DNA of 64,000 bases from JBDHWI01 sp964590135 (lineage in GTDB: Bacteria > Chloroflexota > Anaerolineae > J036 > Brachytrichaceae): positions 17,966 to 81,965 of the forward strand of contig CAZPVX010000021.1 in the NCBI GenBank assembly GCA_964590135.1. The letters are read 5' to 3'. The notes under the pieces are model-generated. The model was not told where the DNA came from. It ran no database searches and saw nothing but the letters and a program-made list of their open reading frames with translations. The position numbers were made by a program, and so were the translations under genes. The first letter of the stretch is position 1. Every line of letters begins with the position of its first letter. This document shows positions 8,239 through 17,671 of this stretch, piece after piece.

Positions 8239-10584
8239 TCAAAAAACCTCATCCACCAAGGCGAACCCATTTGCGATGATGCTCTCCGCGTCGATGTGGA
8301 AATAGCGATACAGGTCGTCACGCAAGCCGGACTGGCCGAACTTTGTCACGCCCAGCGCGCGGGTCTTCTGGCCGAATACGCTGCCGGCCCATGCCAGCGC
8401 ATGCGGCGCGGCGTCGTGCACCGTCAACACGGGCGCGTGGCGCATGCCTTCTGGGATCAATGTTGCCAGATGATGGTTGTCATCGCCGCGCCGTTGCGCC
8501 TCATACCAACCATCGTAGGCGCGGCGCGGGTTGGTGAGATGAATCACGTTCACCGCCACGCCTTCCGCCTCAAGATAGTCTGCTGCCTGCAATGCCTCCG
8601 GCACCATCACCCCGCAGGTGATGATGTGGAGCATCTCCATTCCCCCGCTTGTTTGGGGCATGGCTTTGATTTGATACCCGCCGGCCAACGCCTGCCGGCG
8701 CAATTCGCCTTTGCCCAGCCGCTCCAGCGCCGGCTTCATCAAACTTTGGTCGATGGGTTTGGTTGACAGGCGCAGATAGGAACTGCGGCCATGCTCGCGG
8801 TCGCAGCACTGCTTGATCGCCTCGCACAGCGCCCACTCGGTTTCCAGCGCAAACGCCGGCTCGTAGAAATCCGTATCTGGCAGCTCGATGCCGATCGAAG
8901 GTGTGATGCTGGATTGGTGCGCGCCGCCCTCCGGCGCCAGCGTCACGCCGCTGGGCGTCGCCGCGTAGATATATTTCGCGCCGGAATAGACGCCGTAGAT
9001 GTTTGCATCCAGGCCGCGGCACACGAATGGGTCATACACCGTGCCGATGGGGAAGAGCAGTTGTCCGTTGATCTCGTGCGAGAGCCCCATCTGACCCAAC
9101 AGCGAGAACAGATTCATCTCTGCGATGCCCATCTCGATATGCCGGCCCTGCGCGTTGTGCTTCCAGTTCAAGACGCGGTTGCGTCCGGCCTCGTAGTCCT
9201 TTGCGTCGCGCAGCGAGTAGGTGCCGACTTTGTTGATCCACCCGCCGAGGTTGGTCGAGATTGACACGTCTGCCGACGTGGTGATGATGCGCTCGCCCAC
9301 CTTTGGCACGTCGCCCAATCGCAGGATGGCGCGGCCAAAGGCTTCCTGTGTGGACACGATTGGCATCTGTGTTGCCTCGAATTCATCCGGCACATCACTG
9401 GCCTGCACCGGCACCGGCCGCGTAGCCTTCGACAGTTGCAACTCACGCGCGCGCAGTGCGCACCAGCGCGCTTCGGGCGTGCCTGCGGCGAAGCCATCCC
9501 ATTGCGTCGCTTCGGTCAGGCCGAGCGAATCGCGCATCTCATGGATGCGGTCGGCGTTGATCACTGCGCCATGGTTGGCCGGATCGCCGGCGATGGGCAG
9601 GCTATAGCCCTTGATGGTGTAGGCGAAGATCACGGTGGGCCGGTCGGTCACACGCTCGCTCTCGCACATGCGGTCGATCAGCACGCGCAGGTCATGGCCG
9701 CCGAGATTGGCGAGCAGCGCCGGCAGTTTCTCGTCACTCACATCTGCAATGCTCTGCAAAATCTCGCTGCCGCGCGCGCGTTGTGCCAACGTCTCGCGCA
9801 CCACAGCGCCGGCGCTGCGGATGAGGTGCTGGTATTCCTCATTGCTCATCTCATCGATGCACTGACGCAGGGCATCACCGCCTGGCCGTCTGAACGCAGC
9901 TTCCAGATCGAGGCCATACTTCGCCTCGATCACATTCCACTGACAGGCTGCAAAGAGCTGCTTGAGCTTGTCACCGCGCACGCCCGGGGTGATGCGGTCG
10001 AGCGATTGGCGGTTGAAGTCGACGATCCACAAGGTGTTTGGAAGGCGCTGCAGTTCCTCTTCGATCAACGCTTCCCACACGTTGCCCTCGTCCAACTCAG
10101 CGTCGCCGCTGATGGCGATGAAGCGGTTGTGTGTGGTATCGCCAAAATGGGCGTGGGCATATTGCTGCACCAGTGCGGCAAAGGTTGGCGCCACTGGTCC
10201 CAGCCCCATCGATCCGCCGCTGAAATCGACCGGCGAGATGTCCTTCGTCCGGCTAGGATACGACTGGATGCCGCCAAACTCGCGCAGGGTGGTGAGATAC
10301 CGCTGTGGCAGCACGTTCAACAAGTACATTGCCGCGTGATATACCGGCGAGGCGTGCGGCTTCACCAGCACACGATCCGTCGACTTGAGAAAATAAAAAT
10401 ACAGCGCAGTGAGGATGCTGACTGATGATGCAGCGCTGGCCTGATGCCCGCCAACCTTCACCTTGTCGGGGTTGGGGCGCACGTTGTTGGCGTGATGGAT
10501 CATCGCCGTGCTGAGCCAGAGCAATTTCTGCTCGATGTTTTGCAGTGTGCTGATCGTGTCACTTTCGGGTGTGTGAAGCGTCAT
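8239..10584 (-). CDS. Homodimeric-type pyruvate dehydrogenase E1-like enzyme (transketolase family)
   Basis: A 781-residue thiamine diphosphate enzyme. Early KVGGHQASAASSVSILTALY, the cofactor-binding segment GDAELDEGNVWEAL followed by DFNRQSLDR, FAYTIKGYSLP, and the late VTKFGQSGLRDDLYRYFHID match AceE-type E1 (decarboxylates pyruvate and passes acetyl to E2). It is shorter than E. coli AceE (887). No E2 or E3 gene is next to it, so the acyl acceptor is unknown; another 2-oxo acid is possible. Start at 10584 has AGGAG four bases upstream. An alternative ATG at 10632 overlaps the regulator's stop codon (ATGA). The 45-base spacing to the GntR gene implies co-transcription with it. Confidence 0.7.
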   Translation of the reverse strand: MTLHTPESDTISTLQNIEQKLLWLSTAMIHHANNVRPNPDKVKVGGHQASAASSVSILTALYFYFLKSTDRVLVKPHASPVYHAAMYLLNVLPQRYLTTLREFGGIQSYPSRTKDISPVDFSGGSMGLGPVAPTFAALVQQYAHAHFGDTTHNRFIAISGDAELDEGNVWEALIEEELQRLPNTLWIVDFNRQSLDRITPGVRGDKLKQLFAACQWNVIEAKYGLDLEAAFRRPGGDALRQCIDEMSNEEYQHLIRSAGAVVRETLAQRARGSEILQSIADVSDEKLPALLANLGGHDLRVLIDRMCESERVTDRPTVIFAYTIKGYSLPIAGDPANHGAVINADRIHEMRDSLGLTEATQWDGFAAGTPEARWCALRARELQLSKATRPVPVQASDVPDEFEATQMPIVSTQEAFGRAILRLGDVPKVGERIITTSADVSISTNLGGWINKVGTYSLRDAKDYEAGRNRVLNWKHNAQGRHIEMGIAEMNLFSLLGQMGLSHEINGQLLFPIGTVYDPFVCRGLDANIYGVYSGAKYIYAATPSGVTLAPEGGAHQSSITPSIGIELPDTDFYEPAFALETEWALCEAIKQCCDREHGRSSYLRLSTKPIDQSLMKPALERLGKGELRRQALAGGYQIKAMPQTSGGMEMLHIITCGVMVPEALQAADYLEAEGVAVNVIHLTNPRRAYDGWYEAQRRGDDNHHLATLIPEGMRHAPVLTVHDAAPHALAWAGSVFGQKTRALGVTKFGQSGLRDDLYRYFHIDAESIIANGFALVDEVF

Positions 10585-10628
10585 TTTTCTCCTGAATGAT
10601 TCTTCCTGCCTATCGTGTCTCTTCGTCG

Positions 10629-11288
10629 TCATGGATTTGCGCGCAGCTTCGCCACCATCTTTTTTGATGCCTGTGCGAGGTGTTTTGCCATCTGCTCAGC
10701 GGCGGCATCTGCATTCCCGCGCTGCACTGCCTTCAGAATCACGCGGTGCTGCCGCTGCGCTTCGGCGTGATAGTCAACGCTGGTGAGGTAGTGCACCACG
10801 TAGCGCTGCACATTTGCGTGCAGGGCGCGGATGGCATCGAACAGGCGCGGCATGTTGCACGGGTGATACAGTGTGGCGTGAAATTCCCAGTTCAATTCGC
10901 TCCATTTCAACGCGTTGTGCTCGTCGTCCATGATCGCGATCAGGCTCTCGGCGCGGATGACGCTGGCTCTGTTGAAACAGGGGATTGCGCGCCGCAGCGC
11001 CAGCGTCTCCAGCGCGATGCGCATGGCGTAGATTTCATCGACTTCTTCCGCCGACAATGCCGACACCATCGCGCCGCGATTTGGGTAGAACGTCACCAGC
11101 CCCTCGGCGCGCAATTGCAGCAGCGCTTCGCGAATGGGAATCTTGCTCACGCCGAACTGCGCAGCGATCTCATCCTGAGGCAGCGGCTGGCTGCTCTTGT
11201 ATTCACCTTGCAGAATGGCGCGCCGCAACTCGCCGGCGATCCAGTCCGGCGTATTGGCGGCGCGGGGACGGGTCAGCATTGCAACCAT
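10629..11288 (-). CDS. GntR-family regulator, FCD (FadR) subgroup
   Basis: A 219-residue regulator with an N-terminal winged helix (IAGELRRAILQGEY, LPQDEIAAQFGVSKIPIREALLQLRAEGLV, the usual GntR signature) and a C-terminal all-helical FCD ligand domain (EEVDEIYAMRIALETLALRRA, LNWEFHATLY, HRVILKAVQRGNADAAAEQMAKHL), where metal-binding Asp and His residues are typical (EFHATLY, HR). FCD members sense small organic acids. Being directly upstream of the E1-like enzyme and on the same strand, it likely controls that gene and itself. A second start at 11279 is possible. Confidence 0.85.
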   Translation of the reverse strand: MVAMLTRPRAANTPDWIAGELRRAILQGEYKSSQPLPQDEIAAQFGVSKIPIREALLQLRAEGLVTFYPNRGAMVSALSAEEVDEIYAMRIALETLALRRAIPCFNRASVIRAESLIAIMDDEHNALKWSELNWEFHATLYHPCNMPRLFDAIRALHANVQRYVVHYLTSVDYHAEAQRQHRVILKAVQRGNADAAAEQMAKHLAQASKKMVAKLRANP

Positions 11289-11405
11289 GGATGGATTGCG
11301 ATTCTACGTGTATACGATTTAAGGTCAAATCGATCTGTGGCGCAGGTTTCTGCGCCTGCATGTCCGGTGTGCGCCGGCAGCGTCTCAATGTAACATTCAG
11401 CTGAC
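11289..11405. promoter_or_regulatory. Divergent intergenic region with possible GntR operator
   Basis: Separates the GntR gene (minus) from xpt (plus). It contains GTATAC (11310-11315) inside ACGTGTATACGAT, resembling the GTATAC core of many FCD-type operators. There is also a perfect 7-bp hairpin GGCGCAG-GTTT-CTGCGCC at 11339-11356. No clear purine riboswitch is present before xpt. The operator call is a guess from position and core sequence. Confidence 0.3.
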
Positions 11406-11975
11406 ATGAAAGCCCTCGAAGACAAAATCCTTGCCGAAGGCCAGAATCTGGGCCAAGGCATCTTGAAGGTGGATTCCTTCGTCAATCATCAGGTGGATCC
11501 GGTGTTGATGTTCGATTGCGGCGCCGAGTTTGCGCGGCTGTTTGGCGGTGTCGGCGCGACGAAGGTGCTTACTGCCGAGATCAGCGGCATCGCGCCGGCG
11601 CTCGCCACTGCCTACGCCCTGCGCATCCCGGTCGTCTACGCGCGCAAAACCAAACCCATCACCATGCCCGACACAGTGTTTCTCACCACTGCGCCCTCGC
11701 ATACCAAGAAGCGCGATGTGGAAATCATGGCGTCGCCGGAATATCTGAGCACCGGCGAGCGTGTGCTCATCATCGATGATTTTCTGGCCTCTGGCCAGAC
11801 CATCCTTGCGCTCGCGCGCATCGCCAAGGCCGCCGGCGCTGAGATCGTTGGCATCGGCGCGTTGATCGAGAAAACCTTTGAAGGTGGGCGCGCCTCACTG
11901 GGTGTGCTGGGTGTGCCAATCCACGCGCTCGCCCGCATCAGTGACATGAGCGAGGGCAGGATCATTTTTGGGTGA
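11406..11975 (+). CDS. xpt: Xanthine phosphoribosyltransferase
   Basis: A 189-residue protein close to the usual length of Xpt (about 190). It has MKALEDKILAEGQ at the start, FLNHQ-like SFVNHQVDP, EISGIAPA, and the PRPP-binding motif VLIIDDFLASGQT, then EKTFEGGRASL. The enzyme converts xanthine and PRPP to XMP in the cytoplasm (purine salvage). It is transcribed away from the GntR gene. No permease for xanthine (pbuX) is adjacent, unlike in Bacillus. Confidence 0.9.
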   Translation: MKALEDKILAEGQNLGQGILKVDSFVNHQVDPVLMFDCGAEFARLFGGVGATKVLTAEISGIAPALATAYALRIPVVYARKTKPITMPDTVFLTTAPSHTKKRDVEIMASPEYLSTGERVLIIDDFLASGQTILALARIAKAAGAEIVGIGALIEKTFEGGRASLGVLGVPIHALARISDMSEGRIIFG

Positions 11976-12044
11976 TCCGGGTTCTGACTCGTGCATTCCC
12001 AAAGCCTCATCTGGCTCACAGTTTTTCTGCCTACACTCGCGCGC

Positions 12045-12758
12045 ATGAGCAAATCGCGCCGGTTTTCGCTGCTGCACGCTGCATTCGTTTTCGTCTCACT
12101 GGCGGCCATCGCGCTGACTTCGCTTCAGCCGGCTGTCGCGCAAGCGCAGGCGCCGTTCAGCCTGCCCTTTGCCGAACCTGCCGGCCCTGAGACGTGGCTG
12201 CTGGGTCAGGTGTATGGCAACAGCGTGGGCGCGTTCGCCCGTCGCCGCGAGTGGTATCAAGCCGGCCAGGGCATCCACTTCGGCATCGACTTCTCTGCAA
12301 AATGTGGCACACCCGTTGCCGCCATCGGCGATGGCACGGTGTTGAAGGTCGATGCGCGGGAGCATGGCTCCGCGCCGCACAATTTGCTCATTGCCCACCC
12401 CAATGGCTATACGTCGCTCTATGGTCACCTGCTTGAACGGCCAGGCGTGAATGTGGGTGATAGCGTGAAACGAGGGCAGGTTGTTGCGAAGACCGGTGAC
12501 CCCGATTTGACGTGCACCTCGCGTCCGCATTTGCATCTCGAAATTCGCGATCGCACACTCGGCAAAGCGTTCAATGCACATCGTCTGATCGACGCCGACT
12601 GGGATATGCTCTCGCTCGTCGGCTCATTTGGGCGTGGATTTCAGCGCGATCTGGATGACCCGCGCAAGTGGCAGAGCGTGTACGACCAGCCCGACATTCG
12701 CTTTGGGGGTCCGCTCATCAATGAGTTCGCAAACACATGGCCGCAGGATTGGCGCTGA
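12045..12758 (+). CDS. Secreted M23-family metallopeptidase
   Basis: A 237-residue protein with a Sec signal peptide (MSKSRRFSLLHAAFVFVSLAAI, cleavage near AVAQA). The lysostaphin-type zinc site is complete: HFGIDFSAKCG supplies the first His and Asp, YGHL and HLHLEIR supply the remaining His residues. Such enzymes cleave peptidoglycan cross-bridges, or act as inert scaffolds when residues are lost, which is not the case here. The start at 12045 is preferred over an upstream frame because the signal peptide begins there. The following lipoprotein gene starts 24 bases later. Confidence 0.8.
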   Translation: MSKSRRFSLLHAAFVFVSLAAIALTSLQPAVAQAQAPFSLPFAEPAGPETWLLGQVYGNSVGAFARRREWYQAGQGIHFGIDFSAKCGTPVAAIGDGTVLKVDAREHGSAPHNLLIAHPNGYTSLYGHLLERPGVNVGDSVKRGQVVAKTGDPDLTCTSRPHLHLEIRDRTLGKAFNAHRLIDADWDMLSLVGSFGRGFQRDLDDPRKWQSVYDQPDIRFGGPLINEFANTWPQDWR

Positions 12759-12782
12759 GGCAATGGGTGACAGACTAACAGG

Positions 12783-13922
12783 ATGCCGATGAAAACGCTC
12801 TCTCTCCTTTCGGTGGCATTTGCGATGGCTGGTTGCGCGGCTGTACCGGCGGATGCGGTCACGGCGACGCGATCCGCCACGACCATCCCTGTGACTCTCG
12901 TTGCCACCGTTCCGCACGCGACTCAAGCAGCCACTGCCATCCCATCAACCGTGACCCCACAGCCCACCGCCGCGCCGCGCCTGACGTCGCAATTCACCCA
13001 GCTCACGCAAGGCGCGTGTTGTGTGCAGCCGGCGTTCTCGCCCGATGGCAACATGGTGATCTATCTCGACCGGCCTGCGTCGGATGCGCCGGCAGCCATC
13101 TGGGGCGTGCCGGTGAATGCGCCGCTGAGTGATCCGCAACGCATCACTGAAAGGCTCGGCCCGTTCAGCCGTGACATGACGCTCGTTGCCGACCTCATTC
13201 GCGGGCAAACTGTCATCGAACGATTGAGCGATGGGCAGCGCTGGACGATCAACAATGGCGGCCGGCAGGTGTCGTTCTCGCCGGATGGCCAGTTCATCGT
13301 GTGGGCGGTGCAGCAGGAGGCCGGCGGCTTTGATGTGCGGCGCTCCGATATATGGCTCGCAAAGGTGGATGGCACGCAGCGCCGACAGGTTGCAACCCGC
13401 TTTGGTGGCGGCGTGATTGCGTGGCTGCCCGATTCACAGCGCGTATTGCTGGGCGGCAAGGTCAACCGCAACGCTGCGCTGTCAACTTTGAGCATGTTGT
13501 CGCTTGCCGATGGCGTCACCGACGACATTCTGCAATATGAACGCATGCGCAGCCCGCTGCTCTCGCCCGATGGTCGCTGGCTGGCATTCCTTGTGGCCCA
13601 GGCGCGTGATGCCTCGCAGAATGGCATGTTCCTTCTGGATCTGGAAGCGGTGGAAGCGCAGCCGCAGCGATTGGATCTCTTTGGCGCGTATCGCTGGCGT
13701 GATGGCAATCGACTGCTGGTTGTGCCGGTGCAGGCCGGCGCGCCTTCGAATGAGTTGTGGCAGATCGACGCCGGCACGCTTGAAATGACCCAACTCATCG
13801 CTGCAAGCGCTGAATTGCCCTTCAAGATCGGGAATGGCGATTGGGATGTGTCGCCAGATGGCGCGCGACTGGTCTACCTCAACGCGCGCGATCGCAATCT
13901 CTGGCTGGCACAACTGCCATAG
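12783..13922 (+). CDS. TolB-like beta-propeller lipoprotein
   Basis: A 379-residue protein with lipobox AMAGC and a Thr/Ala/Pro-rich linker (to about residue 65), then repeated PD40/WD40-like blades: PAFSPDGNMVIYL, VSFSPDGQFIVWA, IAWLPDSQRVLLG, PLLSPDGRWLAFL, WDVSPDGARLVYL. Such propellers mediate protein contacts at the cell surface, and no enzyme motif is seen. The start could also be the second Met (12789). The C-terminus is immediately followed by an inverted repeat that probably ends transcription. Confidence 0.75.
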   Translation: MPMKTLSLLSVAFAMAGCAAVPADAVTATRSATTIPVTLVATVPHATQAATAIPSTVTPQPTAAPRLTSQFTQLTQGACCVQPAFSPDGNMVIYLDRPASDAPAAIWGVPVNAPLSDPQRITERLGPFSRDMTLVADLIRGQTVIERLSDGQRWTINNGGRQVSFSPDGQFIVWAVQQEAGGFDVRRSDIWLAKVDGTQRRQVATRFGGGVIAWLPDSQRVLLGGKVNRNAALSTLSMLSLADGVTDDILQYERMRSPLLSPDGRWLAFLVAQARDASQNGMFLLDLEAVEAQPQRLDLFGAYRWRDGNRLLVVPVQAGAPSNELWQIDAGTLEMTQLIAASAELPFKIGNGDWDVSPDGARLVYLNARDRNLWLAQLP

Positions 13923-13938
13923 AGGGCAAAGCCAGATG

Positions 13939-13994
13939 GACAGGATTAACAAGGTGGATGAGCTTTCGTCTTATCCACCTTTGTTGATCCTGTC
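13939..13994. terminator. Bidirectional hairpin between convergent genes
   Basis: Left arm 13939-13959 (starts GACAGGATTAACAAGG) and right arm 13973-13994 form an imperfect stem of about 20 bp with a 13-base loop. It sits between the plus-strand propeller gene and the minus-strand peptidase gene. No T-run follows, so it may be a dispersed repeat of the GACAGGATTAACA type found in related genomes, serving as a terminator. Confidence 0.45.
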
Positions 13995-13999
13995 AATAA

Positions 14000-15238
14000 C
14001 TACATCGGCACGACGAGGCTGCGGTCAAACGTTGTGAGTCGCTCCAACTTGCCGTTGAGGTCAAACCAGTAATCGTCCTCGACGCGCACACCCCAGCCGC
14101 CGCGCGGATCTTCGGGGTAATACAGCCCGGGTTCGTTGCACACGATGGTGCCAGGCTGAAACCTCTCCTCTGCGCGCCAACCCTTCAAGCTCATGCCGGG
14201 CGGCTCATGCACCTGCAAGCCGAAGCCGTGGCCGAGGCCATGTATGTAGCCGCTGGCCGCGTTGATGTCCACGCGCAGCGTCTGGTGTCCGCGCGCCTCG
14301 AACAGATCGCACACTGCCTCGTTGTAGACATAGGTGAAATCGTGCGTGTTGAACATGCCCTCAGCCATGTCGTGCGCCTGCATCACCAGTTCGTGCGCTT
14401 GCAGCACATGATCTGGCGCGTAGCCCAGCGACCATGTGCGCGTGATGTCGCTGTGATAGCCGCCCGGGCCGGCGGGGAAGATGTCGAAGACGATGGTTTT
14501 GCCCAACTGGATTGGATCGGTTGGGTTGCCGCTGGCATGGGGGATGCCGGCGTCGCGCCCGATGGCGAAGATGCAATCGTGCATCGTCATGCCATTCGCG
14601 GCCACTTCGCGCCGGATGAAGGCCTTGCAATCGCCAATCGTCAGCGCTGCGCCGTCTGCCTTCATCAATGTCTCATTCGCCACGCGGTGCAATTTGAGAA
14701 AATCGCGCGTCGCGCCGATCACGGCCTCGGTCAACTGGCAGGCCTGCCGAATCAGCGCTGCCTCGTGCGCGTCTTTGGTCACGCGCGCTGCACTGATCAC
14801 GTCGTTTTCGCCCTCCGTCACTACCTCGCACACCTCCTCGCGCCTCAGGCCGCTGAGGAAGTTGAACGCGGTGTTGACCTGGTCTGCGCCATAGAAGCCG
14901 ACCCGCCCGCTGACACCTGTGTCTGCCAGGATGCGCTTCATCACTTCAACTTTGGCGGCGTTGCGGTCGCCGGCCTTCTGCTTCAGCACTTCGGGGAATT
15001 TGTAGCTGGAGCGGTTGATCAGGTTCATGCCGGTCTTTGCGGCCTCCTCGCGCTCCATCGTGCCATGCACGATGAATGACTCGCCGCTGCGCTTTACGAT
15101 GATGGCGCCGGCGGTCACATGCGCATCGCCGACAAAATAGGTGAAGGCAGCGTTCGCCGGCCCCAGGCCATCCGGCCCAAGCACGACGAGTGCATCGAGG
15201 TTGCGTTCCTGCATCAGGCGGGGAAGATCGGTTTTCAT
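14000..15238 (-). CDS. M24-family Xaa-Pro aminopeptidase-like
   Basis: A 412-residue protein with the creatinase N-terminal domain (MKTDLPRLMQERNLDALVVL) and a C-terminal pita-bread domain. Dinuclear metal ligands are in place: FDIFPAGPGGYHSDITRTW (Asp, Asp), GLGHGFGLQVHEPP (His), NEPGLYY (Glu) and VRVEDDYWF (Glu). The family removes N-terminal residues before proline, or is a related dipeptidase. It is cytoplasmic, with no signal peptide. The start overlaps the stop of the glycosyltransferase gene upstream by four bases, so it is read from the same transcript. Confidence 0.8.
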   Translation of the reverse strand: MKTDLPRLMQERNLDALVVLGPDGLGPANAAFTYFVGDAHVTAGAIIVKRSGESFIVHGTMEREEAAKTGMNLINRSSYKFPEVLKQKAGDRNAAKVEVMKRILADTGVSGRVGFYGADQVNTAFNFLSGLRREEVCEVVTEGENDVISAARVTKDAHEAALIRQACQLTEAVIGATRDFLKLHRVANETLMKADGAALTIGDCKAFIRREVAANGMTMHDCIFAIGRDAGIPHASGNPTDPIQLGKTIVFDIFPAGPGGYHSDITRTWSLGYAPDHVLQAHELVMQAHDMAEGMFNTHDFTYVYNEAVCDLFEARGHQTLRVDINAASGYIHGLGHGFGLQVHEPPGMSLKGWRAEERFQPGTIVCNEPGLYYPEDPRGGWGVRVEDDYWFDLNGKLERLTTFDRSLVVPM

Positions 15239-16422
15239 CTGGCAATATCCTTGTAGAGATTTTCAATGTCGGTTGTGTAATCAGCAACGGATCGATACGG
15301 CATGGGCGGCCGCATGGATGGTCGCGCGTCGCGCATGGCTGCGCGGAGTTGGCCGGCGTCACCTGGTGCGACCAGCACGCCACCGCTCGCTTCCGCCACC
15401 TCAGTCAGCGCGCCCATGCGCGATGCAATCAACTGGCAGCCGGCTGCCACCGCTTCACGCGCAATCAGCGACGAGGTCTCGTGCCACAACGCCGGCACGA
15501 TGACAGCATCTGTCTCACTCAGCAGCGACCAGGTTTGCTCGCGGGTTTGCACGCCAAGAAAGCGGATGTTCGGATGTTTTGCAGCTGCTTTCAGCGCGGC
15601 AGCGTATTCCGGGAATGCCTGTTCAGGGCCGGCGATGGATAAATGACGGTCATCTGGCAGGCCATTGAAGGCATCCACCAGCACATGCACGCCCTTCTGT
15701 CGCGCCAGCCCGCCCACGTAGGCGAAGCGGATCCCTTCATGCGGCTTGCGCGGCTTCAAGCACAAATCAAGGCCATAGGGAATGACGCGCCAGGTTGCGG
15801 TGTTGTAGCCGAAGGCGCTGAACAGGTCGCGCACGAATTGCGATGGCATGGTCACAACAGATGCGCCAGTCAGGATTTCACGCAGCAAGTCGTTGCGCCG
15901 GCGCATCAGCGGAGCAAATACCGCTCCAGCCCAGGTAGGCAGGCCGGCCCGCACCGCTGCACACTGGCCGCATCTGGCCGGCGTTGGCCCGTCGCACTGG
16001 CTGCCATCGAAGTTGGTGATGAGTTGGGCGTTGGCGCAGGCATACCAGTAATCGTGCAACGTGATGGCATAGGGCGCGCCGGCGTCACGAATTGCGCGCG
16101 CCATGCCCAGCGGATGACCCATCAAGTGCTGCAGATGAACGATCTCTGGCCGCAGCGTCTGCAACAGCTGGCGCACTGCGTTGAGCGCAGCGTCGTCGCG
16201 GAATGAGGCGATGAAACGCCGGCTGGCTGATGCCGGCAGAGGGATGCGATGGACTGTCACGTCCTCATCTTGCGCCACGACGGGTTGCCCTGCCGGCGCG
16301 CGCGTGACCACCTGCACCTCATGTCCGCGTGCTGCCAGCCCATGCGCCAAATCGCGGGTGATCAATTCAACACCGCCGATGTGTTCAGGCGGATATTGAT
16401 GGACGATTTGCAGCACGCGCAT
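15235..16422 (-). CDS. Family 4 glycosyltransferase
   Basis: A 395-residue GT-B enzyme. MRVLQIVHQYPPEHIGGVELITRDLAHGLAARGHEVQVVT is a standard GT4 N-terminal domain with the glycine loop. The C-terminal half has FAYVGGLARQKGVHVLVDAF and PALWHETSSLIAREAVAAGC, the nucleotide-sugar-binding E-x7-E region. The middle has a Cys-rich strip (CDGPTPARCGQCAA) seen in a subgroup of GT4 enzymes. Start set at 16422; the frame extends further but would be buried in the upstream gene. It overlaps the preceding glycosyltransferase by 38 bases. The donor is unknown. Confidence 0.8.
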   Translation of the reverse strand: MRVLQIVHQYPPEHIGGVELITRDLAHGLAARGHEVQVVTRAPAGQPVVAQDEDVTVHRIPLPASASRRFIASFRDDAALNAVRQLLQTLRPEIVHLQHLMGHPLGMARAIRDAGAPYAITLHDYWYACANAQLITNFDGSQCDGPTPARCGQCAAVRAGLPTWAGAVFAPLMRRRNDLLREILTGASVVTMPSQFVRDLFSAFGYNTATWRVIPYGLDLCLKPRKPHEGIRFAYVGGLARQKGVHVLVDAFNGLPDDRHLSIAGPEQAFPEYAAALKAAAKHPNIRFLGVQTREQTWSLLSETDAVIVPALWHETSSLIAREAVAAGCQLIASRMGALTEVAEASGGVLVAPGDAGQLRAAMRDARPSMRPPMPYRSVADYTTDIENLYKDIAR

Positions 16423-17671
16423 GAAGTTGCAAGTATAAGTCGCGCAGCACCGCATAGCGGCTATCCCACGTGAATTGCATCTCGACCTTGTGTCTGCCGG
16501 CTGCGCCCATCGTCTGGCGCGCGGCATCGTCGTCGATCAGATGCAGGATGCTCTGCGCCAATGCCGGCGGGTCGCCAAATGGCACGATCAACCCGTCTTT
16601 GCCATGCGCGATCACGTCTGGCACGCCTCCGGCGGCTGCGCCAATCACTGGCTTGCCATGCATCCAGGCTTCCAGAAAAACGATGCCGAAGGAATCCACG
16701 CGCGACGGCATGGCGAACACATCCGTTGCAGCCAGCAGATTCTGTTTGTTGTGGCCGGCTGTTACGCCGATGAGCTTTACATTCGTCAGCCTGTCCTGGG
16801 GAACGGCGCGCCACGCCTCGTCAAACCCGCCCGGCGCGGGCGCTTCACCGGCAAACACGGCCACAGCGTCAGGCCGCGCCCGCCACACCGCCGGCATGGC
16901 CTGCAACACATGCACCGCACCTTTGTCGTAGGTCAGTGAGCCCATGAAGGTGACGATGGGCGCTTGTTGCGCGATGCCGTGCTGGGCGCGGAACGCGTCA
17001 CCGTCTGCGCCATCGCGCTCGTTCAAGTTCACGCCCATGCCCAGCACTTGCACCCGGTCAGCATGGATGCCCAGCGCGCACAGGGCGGCGCGCTCGCGCT
17101 CGGTTTGCGCGAGCAACGCATCGGCCTGTTGCATCAGCGCGACCTGATGCGGCATCAGGTAATTGCGCGCGACATGCGCATCACCGATATGGACAAACGG
17201 CGTGAGGACGAGCGGACGATTGAAATGGCGCGCGGCGTGTGCGGCGCGCAACACAGGATGCTCGAAGGTGATGTTGATGGCGTGCAGGATGTCTGCGGAT
17301 TGCGCGGCTTGCATGACTACCTCACGCAGCGCCGGCATCGGCGGCACCTGCTCGCCCAGCCTGCGCAACAGGCTCTGCGGCGCGCGTGGCGCGATCAACG
17401 TGTGCAGCCGGCGCATGGCATAAAAGCTGTACGGTGCGAGTGGCAGATGGCTGACTTTGCAGCGGATGACATCCACGCCGTTGATGGTTTCGCGCAGGGT
17501 TAGCGCAGCGCGCCCGTGCGGTGACCAGGCGCGATCAACTTCGGCGATATCGCTGGTGACGACTGTGACGCGGTGTCCATCTGCCACGAAGCGCTCGGAC
17601 ATTTCGCGCAGATATGTTTGCGCGCCGCCGACCCAGGGCGCATAGCCGGCGCTGATGTGTAGCACATTCAT
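16385..17671 (-). CDS. Family 4 glycosyltransferase
   Basis: A 428-residue GT-B enzyme starting MNVLHISAGYAPWVGGAQTYLREMSERF. The C-terminal domain shows VTFMGSLTYDKGAVHVLQAM and PSRVDSFGIVFLEAWMHGKPVIGAAAGGVPDVI, the classic GT4 E-x7-E region. The start at 17671 fits the family's first strand. First gene of a three-gene minus-strand unit (glycosyltransferase, glycosyltransferase, M24 peptidase) that is divergent from the FG-GAP gene. Likely builds part of an exported polysaccharide or glycolipid (inference). Confidence 0.82.
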   Translation of the reverse strand: MNVLHISAGYAPWVGGAQTYLREMSERFVADGHRVTVVTSDIAEVDRAWSPHGRAALTLRETINGVDVIRCKVSHLPLAPYSFYAMRRLHTLIAPRAPQSLLRRLGEQVPPMPALREVVMQAAQSADILHAINITFEHPVLRAAHAARHFNRPLVLTPFVHIGDAHVARNYLMPHQVALMQQADALLAQTERERAALCALGIHADRVQVLGMGVNLNERDGADGDAFRAQHGIAQQAPIVTFMGSLTYDKGAVHVLQAMPAVWRARPDAVAVFAGEAPAPGGFDEAWRAVPQDRLTNVKLIGVTAGHNKQNLLAATDVFAMPSRVDSFGIVFLEAWMHGKPVIGAAAGGVPDVIAHGKDGLIVPFGDPPALAQSILHLIDDDAARQTMGAAGRHKVEMQFTWDSRYAVLRDLYLQLHARAANRPSISA

